Source: Sphingomonas sp. (GTDB taxonomy: Bacteria; Pseudomonadota; Alphaproteobacteria; Sphingomonadales; Sphingomonadaceae). Taken from it: 64,000 nt of DNA. The notes below the pieces were generated by a model. That model did no database searches. It was not told the DNA's origin and saw only the letters and a program-made list of their open reading frames with translations. The position numbers were made by a program, and so were the translations under genes. Below are positions 1 to 8,901 of the stretch, piece by piece; position 1 is the first letter of the stretch; each line of letters opens with the position of its first letter. The stretch spans positions 310,001-374,000 of the forward strand of contig NZ_JAIERS010000005.1 of the NCBI RefSeq assembly GCF_019746665.1, written 5' to 3'.

Positions 1-1216
1 GCACGAGATAGGCCCAATTGGGGAGCGCGGTCGCATCGACGATTTCGTGCATCCGCTTCTCGCGGTCGCGCCACACGAGTTCGCCGGCATAATAGACCGC
101 GATGATCAACGGGACGATCGAGAAGCTGCCGTTAAGTACCCCTATGATCGAGAAGGTCAGCGGCAGCGGCGGCGTGCCGTAGAGGTCGCCGCTCACGAAC
201 AGCGCGGCGGTCGCGTTGAACAGGCCGAGCAGGATCAGGACGAAGAAGGCCGGGCTCTTGAACACCTGCGCCATTTCGAAGCGCATCCGCGTCGCCATGC
301 GCGCGCCGCCAGCGGCGGCGGGGCGGGGGGCGGGGAGGCGATCGACGGTGCGCGCGGGCCTCGCCGCGAGCTTCGCCTCGCGCCGCGCCAACCGCTTCAG
401 CTTTTTGGCGGAAACGCCGGGGGCGACGAAGTTGAAGCGCCACTGAGCGAAGCCCAGCGCGAGCAGGGCGATGCCGAGCATGATCGCGCGGTTGGCGAGC
501 AGCACGCCGCCGATCGGCGGCACCAACCGGTTTGCCTCCGCCGCCGTCCAATAGCGCGTCGCCTGCGCGAAGGCGCCGATCCCGAAGGGTTCGATATAAG
601 CGATCGTCTCGCGCAGCTGGGGCTGGGTGCGCACCGTCGCCGTCAACGCGAAATACAGCACCAGGAACACGACGACGCCGACATAGCTGTACGTCATCGA
701 CCGCGTGACCGTCGCGACCGCGAAGAACAGCGCCGCGGTCAGGATCATGTCGGGCAGCGCGAAAGCGAAATAGGCGTAGAGATACGCCGCCGGCAGGTTC
801 GGCCCCAAAGTTTCGCGATCCACCCAGGGCATGAACGAGCCCAGCCAAATCGCGAAGGGGACCACTAGGAACGCGATCGCCGCCGCCGTCAGCGCGCCGG
901 TGAAGCGGCCGAGCAGATAGGCCGCTTTCGACACGCGTGTGGTGCGCACCATCGATCCGAAGCCGCTTTCATCGTCTCGCACCACGGCGTTGGCGACGAA
1001 GGCGGTGGTGACGAACATGTAGAAGATCGACAGGATCAGCTGCGTCTGGACGATCGAGAAGGGGCTGTTGCGGTGGATGTTGCCGCCGCCGCCGATGCGG
1101 ATCTGCTCGATCGTCACCGAGCCGAAGGTCAGCAGGAAAAACAGGATGGCCACCGCCCAGAAGACGGGGTTGCGGAGCTGGTAGCGCAGCTCGAAACGCG
1201 CGATACTCGCGAACAT
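1..1216 (-). CDS. ABC-2 type transporter permease, 3' end beyond the window
   Basis: This reading frame starts at an ATG at 1216 and stays open to the left edge (about 405 codons visible). The protein opens MFASIARFELRYQLRNPVFW and alternates hydrophobic helices with short loops, ending in the window in a cytoplasmic stretch rich in Ala/Arg. It is the membrane half of an exporter whose ATPase lies just upstream. In related bacteria such permeases can be very long and carry a C-terminal M1 aminopeptidase; that part, if present, is outside the window. The substrate cannot be told from sequence. The 16-nt gap to the ATPase gene implies one operon. Confidence 0.8.
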   Translation of the reverse strand, partial: MFASIARFELRYQLRNPVFWAVAILFFLLTFGSVTIEQIRIGGGGNIHRNSPFSIVQTQLILSIFYMFVTTAFVANAVVRDDESGFGSMVRTTRVSKAAYLLGRFTGALTAAAIAFLVVPFAIWLGSFMPWVDRETLGPNLPAAYLYAYFAFALPDMILTAALFFAVATVTRSMTYSYVGVVVFLVLYFALTATVRTQPQLRETIAYIEPFGIGAFAQATRYWTAAEANRLVPPIGGVLLANRAIMLGIALLALGFAQWRFNFVAPGVSAKKLKRLARREAKLAARPARTVDRLPAPRPAAAGGARMATRMRFEMAQVFKSPAFFVLILLGLFNATAALFVSGDLYGTPPLPLTFSIIGVLNGSFSIVPLIIAVYYAGELVWRDREKRMHEIVDATALPNWAYLV

Positions 1217-1232
1217 CGGTCCGGTCTCCCGC

Positions 1233-2132
1233 TCAGGCCGCTTGGGCGGTGGGGGTGGCGGGGCGGCGCGAGCGGGCAAGGGTCGCGAAATACACGTCCT
1301 CCAGCCCGCCGCTCACGCTTTCGAAGCCATCACCAGGATCGCTCTCGCTCAGCACGTGGATCACCGTGCGGCCGGCGAACAGGCGGGTCGAGATCACCTC
1401 GTAGCGCGCCTGATGCGCTTCGAGCGCGGCGCGGTCGATCGTCTTCGCCCACACGCTGCCACGGCTGCGCGCGATCAGTTCCAGCGGGGCGCCTTCCAAC
1501 TGGATGCGCCCGCCGGCGAGCACCGCCATGCGCGGGCACAGATCGGCGACATCCTCGACGATGTGGGTCGACAGGATCACGACCACCTGCTCGCCAATCT
1601 CCGCGAGCAGGTTGAGGAAGCGGTTGCGCTCTTCGGGATCGAGCCCGGCGGTGGGTTCGTCGACGATGATCAGCCGCGGGTTGCCGATCAGCGCCTGGGC
1701 GATGCCGAACCGCTGCCGCATCCCGCCCGAAAAGCCGGCGATCGCCTTCTTGCGGACGTTCCACAGATTGGTCTGGTTGAGCAAAGTCTCCACGGTATCG
1801 CGGCGTTCGCTCTTGCTGGCGATGCCCTTCAGCACCGCCATGTGATCGAGCATGTCGTAGGCGGAGACGCGCGGATAGACGCCGAAATCCTGGGGCAGAT
1901 AGCCAAGCTGTTCGCGCAGCCGCTCGGGCTCGGCGATCACGTCGATGTCGGCGAAGCGGATGCTGCCACTGCTCGGCGTTTGCAGCGTCGCGACCGTGCG
2001 CATCAGAGTCGACTTGCCCGCGCCATTGGGACCGAGCAGTCCGAACATGCCCGTCGGTATGGAAAGGCTCACATCGTCGAGCGCCCGCGTGCCGTTGGGA
2101 TAAACATGGGTAACATGGCTGAGTTCGAGCAT
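1233..2132 (-). CDS. ABC transporter ATP-binding protein
   Basis: This 299-residue nucleotide-binding subunit would power the permease encoded directly downstream. The Walker A motif GPNGAGKST is at residues 34-42, the signature is FSGGMRQRFG, Walker B is LIIVDEPTAGLDP, and the H-loop is STH. The C-terminal 80 residues form the extra domain usual in ABC-2 exporter ATPases. Start at ATG 2132; the gene precedes the permease in a two-gene leftward operon. It faces away from the flavoprotein gene at 2276, so the shared 140-nt gap should hold both promoters. Substrate unknown. Confidence 0.9.
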   Translation of the reverse strand: MLELSHVTHVYPNGTRALDDVSLSIPTGMFGLLGPNGAGKSTLMRTVATLQTPSSGSIRFADIDVIAEPERLREQLGYLPQDFGVYPRVSAYDMLDHMAVLKGIASKSERRDTVETLLNQTNLWNVRKKAIAGFSGGMRQRFGIAQALIGNPRLIIVDEPTAGLDPEERNRFLNLLAEIGEQVVVILSTHIVEDVADLCPRMAVLAGGRIQLEGAPLELIARSRGSVWAKTIDRAALEAHQARYEVISTRLFAGRTVIHVLSESDPGDGFESVSGGLEDVYFATLARSRRPATPTAQAA

Positions 2133-2275
2133 CGTTTCTTCCCCGCAAAGACTTTGGGAAACGCTAACCGGCGGTGTGTTATCTGTCTATAGCAGAAATG
2201 ATCGCTCCCCGCGCTTGGCGCGCCTTGCGCGGCGCTGCTATGGCGGCGCGGCCCCATCGGGCGGGAGAGACGATC

Positions 2276-3883
2276 ATGGAAACCATCGCCGGCGATCTGC
2301 GGCAGATGCGGCGCACCCCGCTCCACCCCGAACATGTCGCGGCGATGCGCGCGGCGGGGCGGACGGTGGACTATCCCCCCGGCACCGTGCTCGCCGATCC
2401 GGGCAAGCCGATCGACCGCTTCACTTACGTGGAGGAAGGCGAGATCGAGGTGTTCAACCCCTTCACCGGCGAGCGTCATTTGCCGAGCTCGCTGGGTCCG
2501 GGCCAGTTCATGGGCGAGATCGCCTTCCTGAACGCCGGCAACTGGTCGCTGCCGCTGCGCACCTGCCGCCCGACCCGCGTGATCGAGGTGCCGCGCGAGG
2601 CGATGCTCGCGCTGATGGCGCAAACGCCGGAGATGAGCGACATCATCCTGACGGTGCTCGCCGCGCGCCGCCGCCGCCAGCTCGACGAGCAGGACAGCGC
2701 GCTGACGCTGATCGGCGAGGATGAGGATGTCGCGGTGCGCCGCGTCGCAGAATTCGCCAGCCGGAACAAAATTCCCTATCGTTCGCATCCGCTGGGCAGC
2801 GAGGCCGCGCGCGCCGCCGCCGCCGACTGCGAGACGCCGAGCGACCGGGCCGGCGTGATTTTCGGACGCGGCCAATGGATCGAGGAACCCACGACCCGCG
2901 TCGTGGCGCAGCTGCTCGGCCTCGACATGGAACTGAACGAGGAGCACGCGTTCGACGTGCTGATCGTCGGCGGCGGTCCGTCGGGGGTGGCGGCGGCGGT
3001 CTATGCCGGCGCCGAAGGGCTGCGCGCGCTGGTGGTGGAGGATCTGGCCGTGGGCGGCCAGGCCGGTACCTCCAGCCGGATCGAAAATTATATGGGCTTT
3101 CTCACCGGCATTTCGGGCGCCGATCTGGTGTGGCGCGGGGAAGTGCAGGCGATGAAGTTCGGCACCCGCTTCGTGATGCCCTATCGCGTCGCCTCGCTCG
3201 ATCAGCTGGAGGACGGCGCCTTCTGCGCGACGCTCGACGATGGGCGCCGGGTGCGCGCCCGCGCGGTCGTGGTGGCGACCGGGGTGCAATATCGCCGCCT
3301 GCCGCTCGCCCGGCTGATCGAGTTCGAGGGCAAGGGCGTCTATTATGCCGCGACCGAGATCGAGGCGCGCTATTGCCGCGAAACCGAGGCGGTGATCATC
3401 GGCGGCGGCAATTCGGCGGGGCAGGCGGCGATGTACCTCAGCCGCAGCGCGCGCTGCGTGCGGCTGATCGTGCGCGGCGGCTCGCTCGCTGCGTCGATGT
3501 CGAGCTATCTCAGCGAGCGGTTGGAGGCCGCCGACAATATCAGCATCGAATATGAGAGCGAGGTGGTCGCGCTTGACGGCGATCACAACGGGCTCACCGC
3601 CGTGACGATCCGCAGCGCCGGGCGGGAAGACCGGATCGTGCGCACGCGCGGGCTGTTCGTGATGGTGGGAGCGGCGCCCAACACCGCCTGGCTATCCGAT
3701 CTGGTCGAGCTCGATCCCAAGGGCTTCATCGTCACCGGCCATGGCTCGGCCTATGCCACGTCGCGCCCCGGCATCTTCGCGGTGGGCGACGTGCGGGCGG
3801 GCTCGGTGAAGCGCGTCGCGGCGGCGGTGGGCGAGGGATCGGTGGTGATCTCGAAGGTCTGGGATTTCGTGAACCGGGGGTAG
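2276..3883 (+). CDS. Cyclic-nucleotide-binding domain fused to thioredoxin-reductase-like flavoprotein
   Basis: A 535-residue protein from ATG 2276, chosen because GGGAGA lies 8 nt upstream; an earlier in-frame ATG at 2174 has no good ribosome site. Residues 20-130 are a CNMP/Crp-type sensor domain, 150-220 a linker with thioredoxin-fold character, and 225-535 a pyridine nucleotide-disulfide reductase fold: FAD site GGGPSG (232-237), NAD(P)H site GGGNSAG (376-382), and the terminal GIFAVGDVR segment. The redox CxxC that thioredoxin reductases carry is absent: the position reads YAATE (357-361). It is therefore not expected to reduce thioredoxin. Electron acceptor and ligand are unknown. Confidence 0.85.
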   Translation: METIAGDLRQMRRTPLHPEHVAAMRAAGRTVDYPPGTVLADPGKPIDRFTYVEEGEIEVFNPFTGERHLPSSLGPGQFMGEIAFLNAGNWSLPLRTCRPTRVIEVPREAMLALMAQTPEMSDIILTVLAARRRRQLDEQDSALTLIGEDEDVAVRRVAEFASRNKIPYRSHPLGSEAARAAAADCETPSDRAGVIFGRGQWIEEPTTRVVAQLLGLDMELNEEHAFDVLIVGGGPSGVAAAVYAGAEGLRALVVEDLAVGGQAGTSSRIENYMGFLTGISGADLVWRGEVQAMKFGTRFVMPYRVASLDQLEDGAFCATLDDGRRVRARAVVVATGVQYRRLPLARLIEFEGKGVYYAATEIEARYCRETEAVIIGGGNSAGQAAMYLSRSARCVRLIVRGGSLAASMSSYLSERLEAADNISIEYESEVVALDGDHNGLTAVTIRSAGREDRIVRTRGLFVMVGAAPNTAWLSDLVELDPKGFIVTGHGSAYATSRPGIFAVGDVRAGSVKRVAAAVGEGSVVISKVWDFVNRG

Positions 3884-3956
3884 GGCGGAGCCCATGAGCG
3901 CCCGCCATTTGCACCCGCTGCCCAAATCCCCCAAATAGGCGGGAAAGAGGGACCCA

Positions 3957-4886
3957 ATGGCTGATCCATACCAATTGCTGGGCGTCGCGCGAGGCGCGAG
4001 CGAGGCTGACATCAAGAAGGCCTATCGCAAGCTCGCCAAGGAGCTGCACCCCGATCGCAACACCAACAACCCAAAGGCCGCCGAACGCTTCAGCCAGGTG
4101 ACCCAGGCCTATGATCTGCTGTCCGACAAGGACAAGCGCGCGCGCTTCGATCGCGGCGAGATCGACGGCAACGGCAATCCGATGAACCCGTTTCAATTCC
4201 GCCAGGGGCCGGGCGGTGGCGGTGCGGGATTCCAGCCGGGCGGGTTCGAATTTTCGGGCGGCGATTCTTCCGACTTCGGCGACATTTTCGAAGGGTTGTT
4301 CGGCGGCCGGCGCGGCGGCGGTGGCGGCGGTTTCGCGAGCGGCTTTGGTCGGCGCCCATCGCCCAAGGGCGCCAATGTCGCCTATAAGCTCGCGGTGCCG
4401 TTCGTCGATGCCGCGACGCTCAAGGCCCAGCGGATCGCGCTACGCGACGGCAGTACGATCGACCTGAAGCTTCCCGCCGGGTTCGAGAGCGGTCAGCAGC
4501 TCCGCCTCGCCGGCAAGGGCGATCCCGGCCCGGGCGGCCCCGGCGACGCGCTGGTAACGCTCGATATCCTGCCGCACCGCTTCTTCACCCGGGATGGCGA
4601 CGATGTCCGGCTCGACCTGCCGGTGAGCCTCGCCGAGGCGGTGCTCGGCGGGCCGGTGAAGGTGCCGACGGTCGAAGGCCCGGTGATGCTCAACATCCCC
4701 AAGGGATCGAGCTCGGGCAAGGTGCTGCGACTGAAGGGCAAGGGCTTTCAGGGCAAGGCCGGGCGCGGCGACCAGCTCGTCACCCTGCTCGTCGATCTCC
4801 CGGTGATCGACGATGCCTTGGTCGAGTTCGTCCAACGCTGGGGCGCGCGCGATCAAGGCAATCCCCGCGGCAAATTCGATGGGTGA
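3957..4886 (+). CDS. DnaJ C-terminal domain chaperone (CbpA-like, type II J protein)
   Basis: A 309-residue J-domain co-chaperone. The J domain covers residues 1-70 with the HPD tripeptide (ELHPDRN) that stimulates the Hsp70 ATPase. It is followed by a Gly/Phe-rich stretch (80-135) and two beta-barrel substrate-binding domains to the C terminus. The four CxxCxGxG zinc motifs of canonical DnaJ are missing, which makes this a CbpA/DnaJB-like protein that works in the cytoplasm with DnaK. It starts at ATG 3957 after GGGAAAGAGGG. It leads a co-directional run with yihY, fabI, a DUF559 gene and aroC. Confidence 0.9.
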   Translation: MADPYQLLGVARGASEADIKKAYRKLAKELHPDRNTNNPKAAERFSQVTQAYDLLSDKDKRARFDRGEIDGNGNPMNPFQFRQGPGGGGAGFQPGGFEFSGGDSSDFGDIFEGLFGGRRGGGGGGFASGFGRRPSPKGANVAYKLAVPFVDAATLKAQRIALRDGSTIDLKLPAGFESGQQLRLAGKGDPGPGGPGDALVTLDILPHRFFTRDGDDVRLDLPVSLAEAVLGGPVKVPTVEGPVMLNIPKGSSSGKVLRLKGKGFQGKAGRGDQLVTLLVDLPVIDDALVEFVQRWGARDQGNPRGKFDG

Positions 4887-4935
4887 ACGGGCGCGGGGTA
4901 ACGCGCGCCACTTTCGGGCGTTCTGAGCACCGGTC

Positions 4936-5886
4936 ATGCAGCATCTCTCCGCCCGCTCGCCCGAGGAACGGCGGCTTCACCCCGAACGCGGGCTGAAGCT
5001 CGATCGCCGGCTCGCTTTCATGGCGCCAGGCAGTTACGCGCGCGAGGTGCTGGCGCGGGTCACCTCGGGCGTGCTGGCGGACGGCTTTATCCATGCCGGC
5101 AATCTTGCCTATCTTTCGATCCTGACGCTGTTTCCCTTCTTCATCGTCGCCGCCGCCGTCGCGCGGCTGGTGGGGCGGACGGAGGAAGGGTTGCGCACGG
5201 TCGAAACCTTTCTGCGCACCGTGCCGCCCGAGGTGGCCGGCGTGCTCAAGACGCCGATCTCCGACGTGCTCGCCGCGCGATCGGGCTCGCTGTTGTGGCT
5301 GGGGGCGATCGTCGGGCTGTGGTCGACCGCGAGCTTCGTCGAGACGATCCGCGACATTCTGCGCCGCGCTTACGGCGTCAAGTCGATCCGGCCGTTCTGG
5401 CATTACCGGCTGTGGTCGATCGCGCTGATTGTTGTGTCGCTGGTCATGGTGCTGCTCGCGTTCAGTTTGCAGGTGACGTTGATCGCGGTGGAGCAGTTCA
5501 TCATGCGCGTGCTGCCGTTCGCGACCGGCGCGCTCTCGATCGTCTCGGTCACCCGGCTGGCGCCGGCGGTGGCGCTGTTCGGCGCGCTTTACATGCTGTT
5601 CTACTCGCTCACCCCGCCGCAATATCGCGATAGCCAGGCCCCCAAATGGCCGGGCGCCGTCTTCACCGCGAGCTGGTGGCTGGCGGTGACGACCGCGCTG
5701 CCCTTCGTCCTCGCCAACTTCGCCAATTACGACATGACCTATGGCAGCCTCGCCGGGGTGATGATCGCGCTGATCTTCTTTTTCCTGGTCGGGCTGGGGC
5801 TTGTCGTCGGCGCGCAGCTCAACGCGGCACTAGCCGAAGCCGAGGATCAGGGCGTAAGGAGCGACGATTTCGACGGGGAGGCCTGA
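4936..5886 (+). CDS. YihY/BrkB family inner-membrane protein
   Basis: 316 residues with six predicted membrane helices, beginning with a 35-residue cytoplasmic lead and the conserved segment around DGFIHAGNLAYLSILTLFPF, typical of the YihY/BrkB family (older name RNase BN family, an assignment since withdrawn). The exact function of the family is unsettled; roles in envelope transport have been proposed. It sits 49 nt after the dnaJ-like gene and only 3 nt before the fabI start, so all three are probably cotranscribed. Confidence 0.88.
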   Translation: MQHLSARSPEERRLHPERGLKLDRRLAFMAPGSYAREVLARVTSGVLADGFIHAGNLAYLSILTLFPFFIVAAAVARLVGRTEEGLRTVETFLRTVPPEVAGVLKTPISDVLAARSGSLLWLGAIVGLWSTASFVETIRDILRRAYGVKSIRPFWHYRLWSIALIVVSLVMVLLAFSLQVTLIAVEQFIMRVLPFATGALSIVSVTRLAPAVALFGALYMLFYSLTPPQYRDSQAPKWPGAVFTASWWLAVTTALPFVLANFANYDMTYGSLAGVMIALIFFFLVGLGLVVGAQLNAALAEAEDQGVRSDDFDGEA

Positions 5887-5889
5887 GCC

Positions 5890-6717
5890 TTGACTGAATT
5901 GATGCGCGGCAAGCGCGGCCTGATCATGGGGCTCGCGAACGACAAGTCGCTTGCCTGGGGGATCGCCAAGGCACTGCACGAGGCGGGTGCCGAACTCGCC
6001 TTCAGCTATCAGGGCGAGGTGATGGAAAAGCGCGTGCGCCCGCTCGCGCAATCCTTGCTCGGCGAGGGCGGGGGCGGCGCCAACGGTCCATTCCTGATCG
6101 ATTGCGACGTGAGCGACATGGCCGCGCTCGACCGCTGCTTCGCCGAGCTGGCGGCGCGCTGGCCAACCATCGATTTCGTCGTCCACGCGATCGGCTTTTC
6201 GGACAAGAACGAACTGCGCGGTCGCTATTGCGACACCAGCCTCGACAATTTCCTGATGACGATGAACGTCAGTGTCTATTCGTTCACCGCCATCGCCCAG
6301 CGTGCGGCGGCGATGATGCCGAACGGCGGCGCGCTGCTGACGCTCAGCTATTATGGCGCCGAGAAAGTGGTGCCGCATTACAATGTGATGGGGGTGGCGA
6401 AGTCGGCGCTCGAGACGAGCGTCAAATATCTCGCCGCCGATTTGGGCCGCGACCGCATCCGGGTGAACGCGATTTCGGCGGGGCCGATCAAGACCTTGGC
6501 GGCGTCTGGCATCGGCGATTTCCGCCTGATCTTGAAGTGGAACGAATATAATTCGCCGCTCAAGCGTAACGTGACGATCGAGGATGTCGGCGGCTCCGCG
6601 CTCTATCTGCTGAGCGACCTGTCGGCCGGGGTGACGGGCGAGACGCACCATGTCGACGCGGGCTATCACGTGATCGGGATGAAGGCGGAGGACGCGCCGG
6701 ATATCGCGCTGGGGTAA
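5890..6717 (+). CDS. fabI: Enoyl-[acyl-carrier-protein] reductase FabI
   Basis: The 275-residue NADH-dependent reductase performs the last step of each fatty-acid elongation cycle in the cytoplasm. N-terminal nucleotide site MGLANDKSLAWGIA, catalytic Tyr164 and Lys171 in the FabI-type Y-x6-K arrangement within VVPHYNVMGVAK, and a C terminus ending VDAGYHVIGM are all diagnostic. The TTG at 5890 is preferred as start because GGGGAGG lies 8 nt upstream; an ATG at 5902 is the alternative. Just behind the stop begins a palindromic repeat (6719-6776). Confidence 0.96.
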   Translation: MTELMRGKRGLIMGLANDKSLAWGIAKALHEAGAELAFSYQGEVMEKRVRPLAQSLLGEGGGGANGPFLIDCDVSDMAALDRCFAELAARWPTIDFVVHAIGFSDKNELRGRYCDTSLDNFLMTMNVSVYSFTAIAQRAAAMMPNGGALLTLSYYGAEKVVPHYNVMGVAKSALETSVKYLAADLGRDRIRVNAISAGPIKTLAASGIGDFRLILKWNEYNSPLKRNVTIEDVGGSALYLLSDLSAGVTGETHHVDAGYHVIGMKAEDAPDIALG

Positions 6718-6718
6718 C

Positions 6719-6776
6719 CCCCTCTCCCCAAGGGGGGAGAGGGAGGGGCCCAAGCGCAGCTTGGGAGGGTGAGGGG
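6719..6776 (+). repeat. Palindromic intergenic element, left copy bracketing DUF559 gene
   Basis: A 58-nt element made of CCCCTCTCCCC, then GGGGGGAGAGGGAGGGGCCC, a short variable hairpin (AAGCGCAGCTT) and GGGAGGGTGAGGGG. An inverted copy with a different variable hairpin lies at 7125-7184, so the two bracket the DUF559 reading frame. It can fold into two adjacent stem-loops and may also act as the fabI terminator. Confidence 0.85.
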
Positions 6777-6777
6777 G

Positions 6778-7227
6778 ATGCGCCGGCCGCCAGGAAGCAC
6801 GCCACTCGCGCGGGCACGGTCGCTCCGCCATAACCAGACGACGCCTGAAGCGCTGCTTTGGGCACGTCTACGCAACCGCCAACTTCACGGACACAAGTTC
6901 CGCCGCCAGGTCTGGCTCGGCCGCCATATCGTCGATTTCTTCAGCGCCGAGGCAAGACTGGTGGTCGAGCTGGACGGCGAAACCCATAGTGGCGCCGCAG
7001 CCGAAGCGGCGGATGCCGCGCGGGATGCCTTTCTCGTCGGCCAAGGCTATCGCGTGCTGCGCTTCTGGAACCATGAGGTGACGAGCAATATCGACGGTGT
7101 GCTACAGGCTATCATGGCCGCGCTCCCCTCACCCTCCCGTCGCGAGGCGACGGGCCCCTCCCTCTCCCCCCGAGGGGAGAGGGGAATAGACCGAGGCAAA
7201 CGGTTGTGCGAGACGCCGGAACGATGA
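6778..7227 (+). CDS. DUF559 endonuclease-like protein (Vsr/PD-(D/E)XK fold family)
   Basis: 149 residues from ATG 6778 (a GTG at 6769 lies inside the repeat). The core (residues 15-112) shows the DUF559 pattern: [20 protein letters not shown], then HIVDFF (Asp53), then [10 protein letters not shown] (Glu64, Asp66), matching the E/D-D-ExD metal site of Vsr-like nucleases. Residues from about 116 to 136 are encoded by the downstream palindrome, so the tail is repeat-derived. The gene sits between fabI and aroC and is flanked by inverted copies of one element. Family members are widespread but their substrate is not established. Confidence 0.85.
   Translation: MRRPPGSTPLARARSLRHNQTTPEALLWARLRNRQLHGHKFRRQVWLGRHIVDFFSAEARLVVELDGETHSGAAAEAADAARDAFLVGQGYRVLRFWNHEVTSNIDGVLQAIMAALPSPSRREATGPSLSPRGERGIDRGKRLCETPER
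7125..7184 (-). repeat. Palindromic intergenic element, right (inverted) copy bracketing DUF559 gene
   Basis: Read on the minus strand this 60-nt element is CCCCTCTCCCC, TC, GGGGGGAGAGGGAGGGGCCC, a variable hairpin GTCGCCTCGCGAC, then GGGAGGGTGAGGGG. It matches the copy at 6719-6776 except for the loop and the variable hairpin. It overlaps the 3' end of the DUF559 frame. Confidence 0.85.
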
Positions 7228-7252
7228 TGCCAGCAACCGTCGGGATGCCCCT

Positions 7253-8320
7253 TTGAGCCACAACAGCTTCGGTCATCTCCTCCGCCTCACCACCTGGGGC
7301 GAGTCTCACGGTCCGGCAATCGGGGCGGTGGTCGATGGCTGCCCGCCGGGGATCGTGCTCTGCGAAGCCGATATCCAGCCGTTCCTCGATCAGCGCCGCC
7401 CCGGCCAGTCGCGCTTCACCACCCAGCGCCGGGAGCCCGACCGGGTCCGCATCCTCTCCGGCGTGTTCGAGGGGCGGACCACCGGCACCCCGATCGCGCT
7501 TCACATCGACAATGTCGATCAGCGTTCCAAGGATTACAGCGAGGTCGCGCAAGCCTATCGCCCGGGCCATGCCGATTATGCCTATGACGCCAAATATGGC
7601 TTTCGCGATTATCGCGGCGGTGGGCGCTCCTCGGCGCGGGAGACGGCGATGCGCGTCGCCGCCGGCGCTATCGCGCGCAAGATCATCGCCGGGGTAACGA
7701 TCACCGCCTGGGTCGAGGCGATCGGCGGCGACGTGATCGACCCCGCGCGCTTCGATCCCGCCGAGATCGGCCGCAACCCCTTCTTCTGCCCCGATGCGCA
7801 GGCTGCGGCGCGCTGGGAAGGGCTGGTCGACGCCGCGCGCAAGGCGGGATCGTCGCTCGGCGCGGTGATCGGTTGCGCGGCGGAGGGTGTGCCGGCGGGG
7901 TGGGGGGCGCCGCTTTATGCCAAGCTCGATGCCGAGCTTGCCCATGCCTGCATGGGGATCAACGCGGTGAAGGGCGTGGAAATCGGCGATGGCTTCGCCG
8001 CGGCGGCGGCGCGTGGCGAGGACAATGCCGATGCTATGCGCCCGGGCAATGATGGGCCGCTGTTCCTCGCCAACCATGCCGGCGGCATCGCGGGCGGCAT
8101 CTCCACAGGCCAACCGATCACCTTGCGCGTCGCGTTCAAGCCGACCAGCTCGATCCTGACGCTGGTGGAGACGATCACTCGCGACGGCGCGGCCACCGAC
8201 ATCGCCACCAAAGGCCGGCACGATCCGTGCGTCGGGATTCGGGGCGCGCCGGTGGTCGCGGCGATGGTCGCGCTGGTGCTCGCCGACCATAAGCTACGCC
8301 ATCGCGGCCAGTGCGGGTGA
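7253..8320 (+). CDS. aroC: Chorismate synthase
   Basis: 355 residues; converts EPSP to chorismate, the last shikimate-pathway step, using reduced FMN. Signatures are [19 protein letters not shown] at the N terminus, [29 protein letters not shown] in the centre, and [24 protein letters not shown] near the end, which together cover the three family motifs. The start is TTG 7253, giving the usual MSxNxFG beginning. It is the last clear gene of the rightward dnaJ-like/yihY/fabI group. Confidence 0.97.
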   Translation: MSHNSFGHLLRLTTWGESHGPAIGAVVDGCPPGIVLCEADIQPFLDQRRPGQSRFTTQRREPDRVRILSGVFEGRTTGTPIALHIDNVDQRSKDYSEVAQAYRPGHADYAYDAKYGFRDYRGGGRSSARETAMRVAAGAIARKIIAGVTITAWVEAIGGDVIDPARFDPAEIGRNPFFCPDAQAAARWEGLVDAARKAGSSLGAVIGCAAEGVPAGWGAPLYAKLDAELAHACMGINAVKGVEIGDGFAAAAARGEDNADAMRPGNDGPLFLANHAGGIAGGISTGQPITLRVAFKPTSSILTLVETITRDGAATDIATKGRHDPCVGIRGAPVVAAMVALVLADHKLRHRGQCG

Positions 8321-8327
8321 TCGCGGC

Positions 8328-8352
8328 GCAACCTTGATCCTGCTCGCCCGTT
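8328..8352 (+). promoter_or_regulatory. Candidate extracytoplasmic (EcfG-type) promoter
   Basis: GCAACC (8328-8333), 16 nt, then GTT (8350-8352, within CGTT), 27 nt before the start of the small exported-protein gene at 8380. The general-stress sigma factor EcfG of sphingomonads recognises GGAAC-N16/17-CGTT, so this is one mismatch away. The same GCAACC-N-GTT pattern lies before two other small envelope genes here. Confidence 0.4.
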
Positions 8353-8379
8353 GGCCGGGAGGGGGTCAGGAGGCGGCTT

Positions 8380-8757
8380 ATGAAATTCTCGACACCCATG
8401 TCGATCGTCGTGCTCGGCATCGCCGGCGCGGCGGTTGCGCAGGCGGTCAATTCGCAGGCGCCGTGGAGCAATAATCAGGCGCAGGCGCCCGCCAAAGCGG
8501 TGCGCCCTTCGGACCCGCTCAATAATGCGAACGCAGTGCCGACCGAGGACCGACTCGACAATCGCAGCGACAATGGCGTGATGCGCAATGAGGCTGATCC
8601 CCCACTCGACGCGCGCTCGCCGCAGGCCGAGCGGCTGAGCCGTGGCGGCACGCGGGACAGCAAGGCGACCGGGCGCACCGGCGACTGGAGCGGCGCCGGC
8701 GCCGCGTCGAGCGCGTCGGGCTCGGGCAGCGCGAGCGGCACGAGCAGCCCGCGCTGA
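8380..8757 (+). CDS. Small exported Asn/Ser/Ala-rich protein of unknown function
   Basis: 125 residues with an N-terminal signal-like segment (MKFSTPMSIVVLGIAGAAVAQA) followed by a low-complexity region rich in Asn, Asp, Ala and Arg and a Ser/Gly/Ala tail. No known domain is recognisable. GGAGG sits 8 nt before the ATG and a stress-type promoter lies just upstream, which supports a real gene. It is probably periplasmic. Function unknown. Confidence 0.6.
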   Translation: MKFSTPMSIVVLGIAGAAVAQAVNSQAPWSNNQAQAPAKAVRPSDPLNNANAVPTEDRLDNRSDNGVMRNEADPPLDARSPQAERLSRGGTRDSKATGRTGDWSGAGAASSASGSGSASGTSSPR

Positions 8758-8782
8758 ACGCCGCCCGCCCGACCTTGTCCCG

Positions 8783-8880
8783 TCACCCAGGCCTTGTGCC
8801 GGGGGCCACCGCGCTACCTGGCGCGCCAGCGGTGGGAGCAAGCCGCGCGGTGGATGCCGGAACAAGTCCGGCATGACGAC
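8783..8880. repeat. Palindromic intergenic repeat pair
   Basis: The stretch between the small gene and purA begins CCCGTCACCCAGGCCTTGTGCC and ends GATGCCGGAACAAGTCCGGCATGACG. It is the 'GTCAxCC ... GGxTGAC' intergenic element type in inverted arrangement, with further self-complementary parts in the middle. It may double as terminator for both converging genes. Confidence 0.6.
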
Positions 8881-8901
8881 AAGACCCGGCCTTGCGAGCG
8901 C

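Noticed and set aside
132..848. 238-codon minus-strand open frame at the left edge
   Set aside because: Shifted frame of the real permease, which starts at 1216 and gives a normal membrane protein.
2069..3586. 505-codon minus-strand open frame
   Set aside because: Antisense to the flavoprotein whose FAD and NAD(P)H motifs are clear.
2276..3883. Naming the flavoprotein trxB
   Set aside because: The redox-active CxxC is absent and an extra cNMP domain is present.
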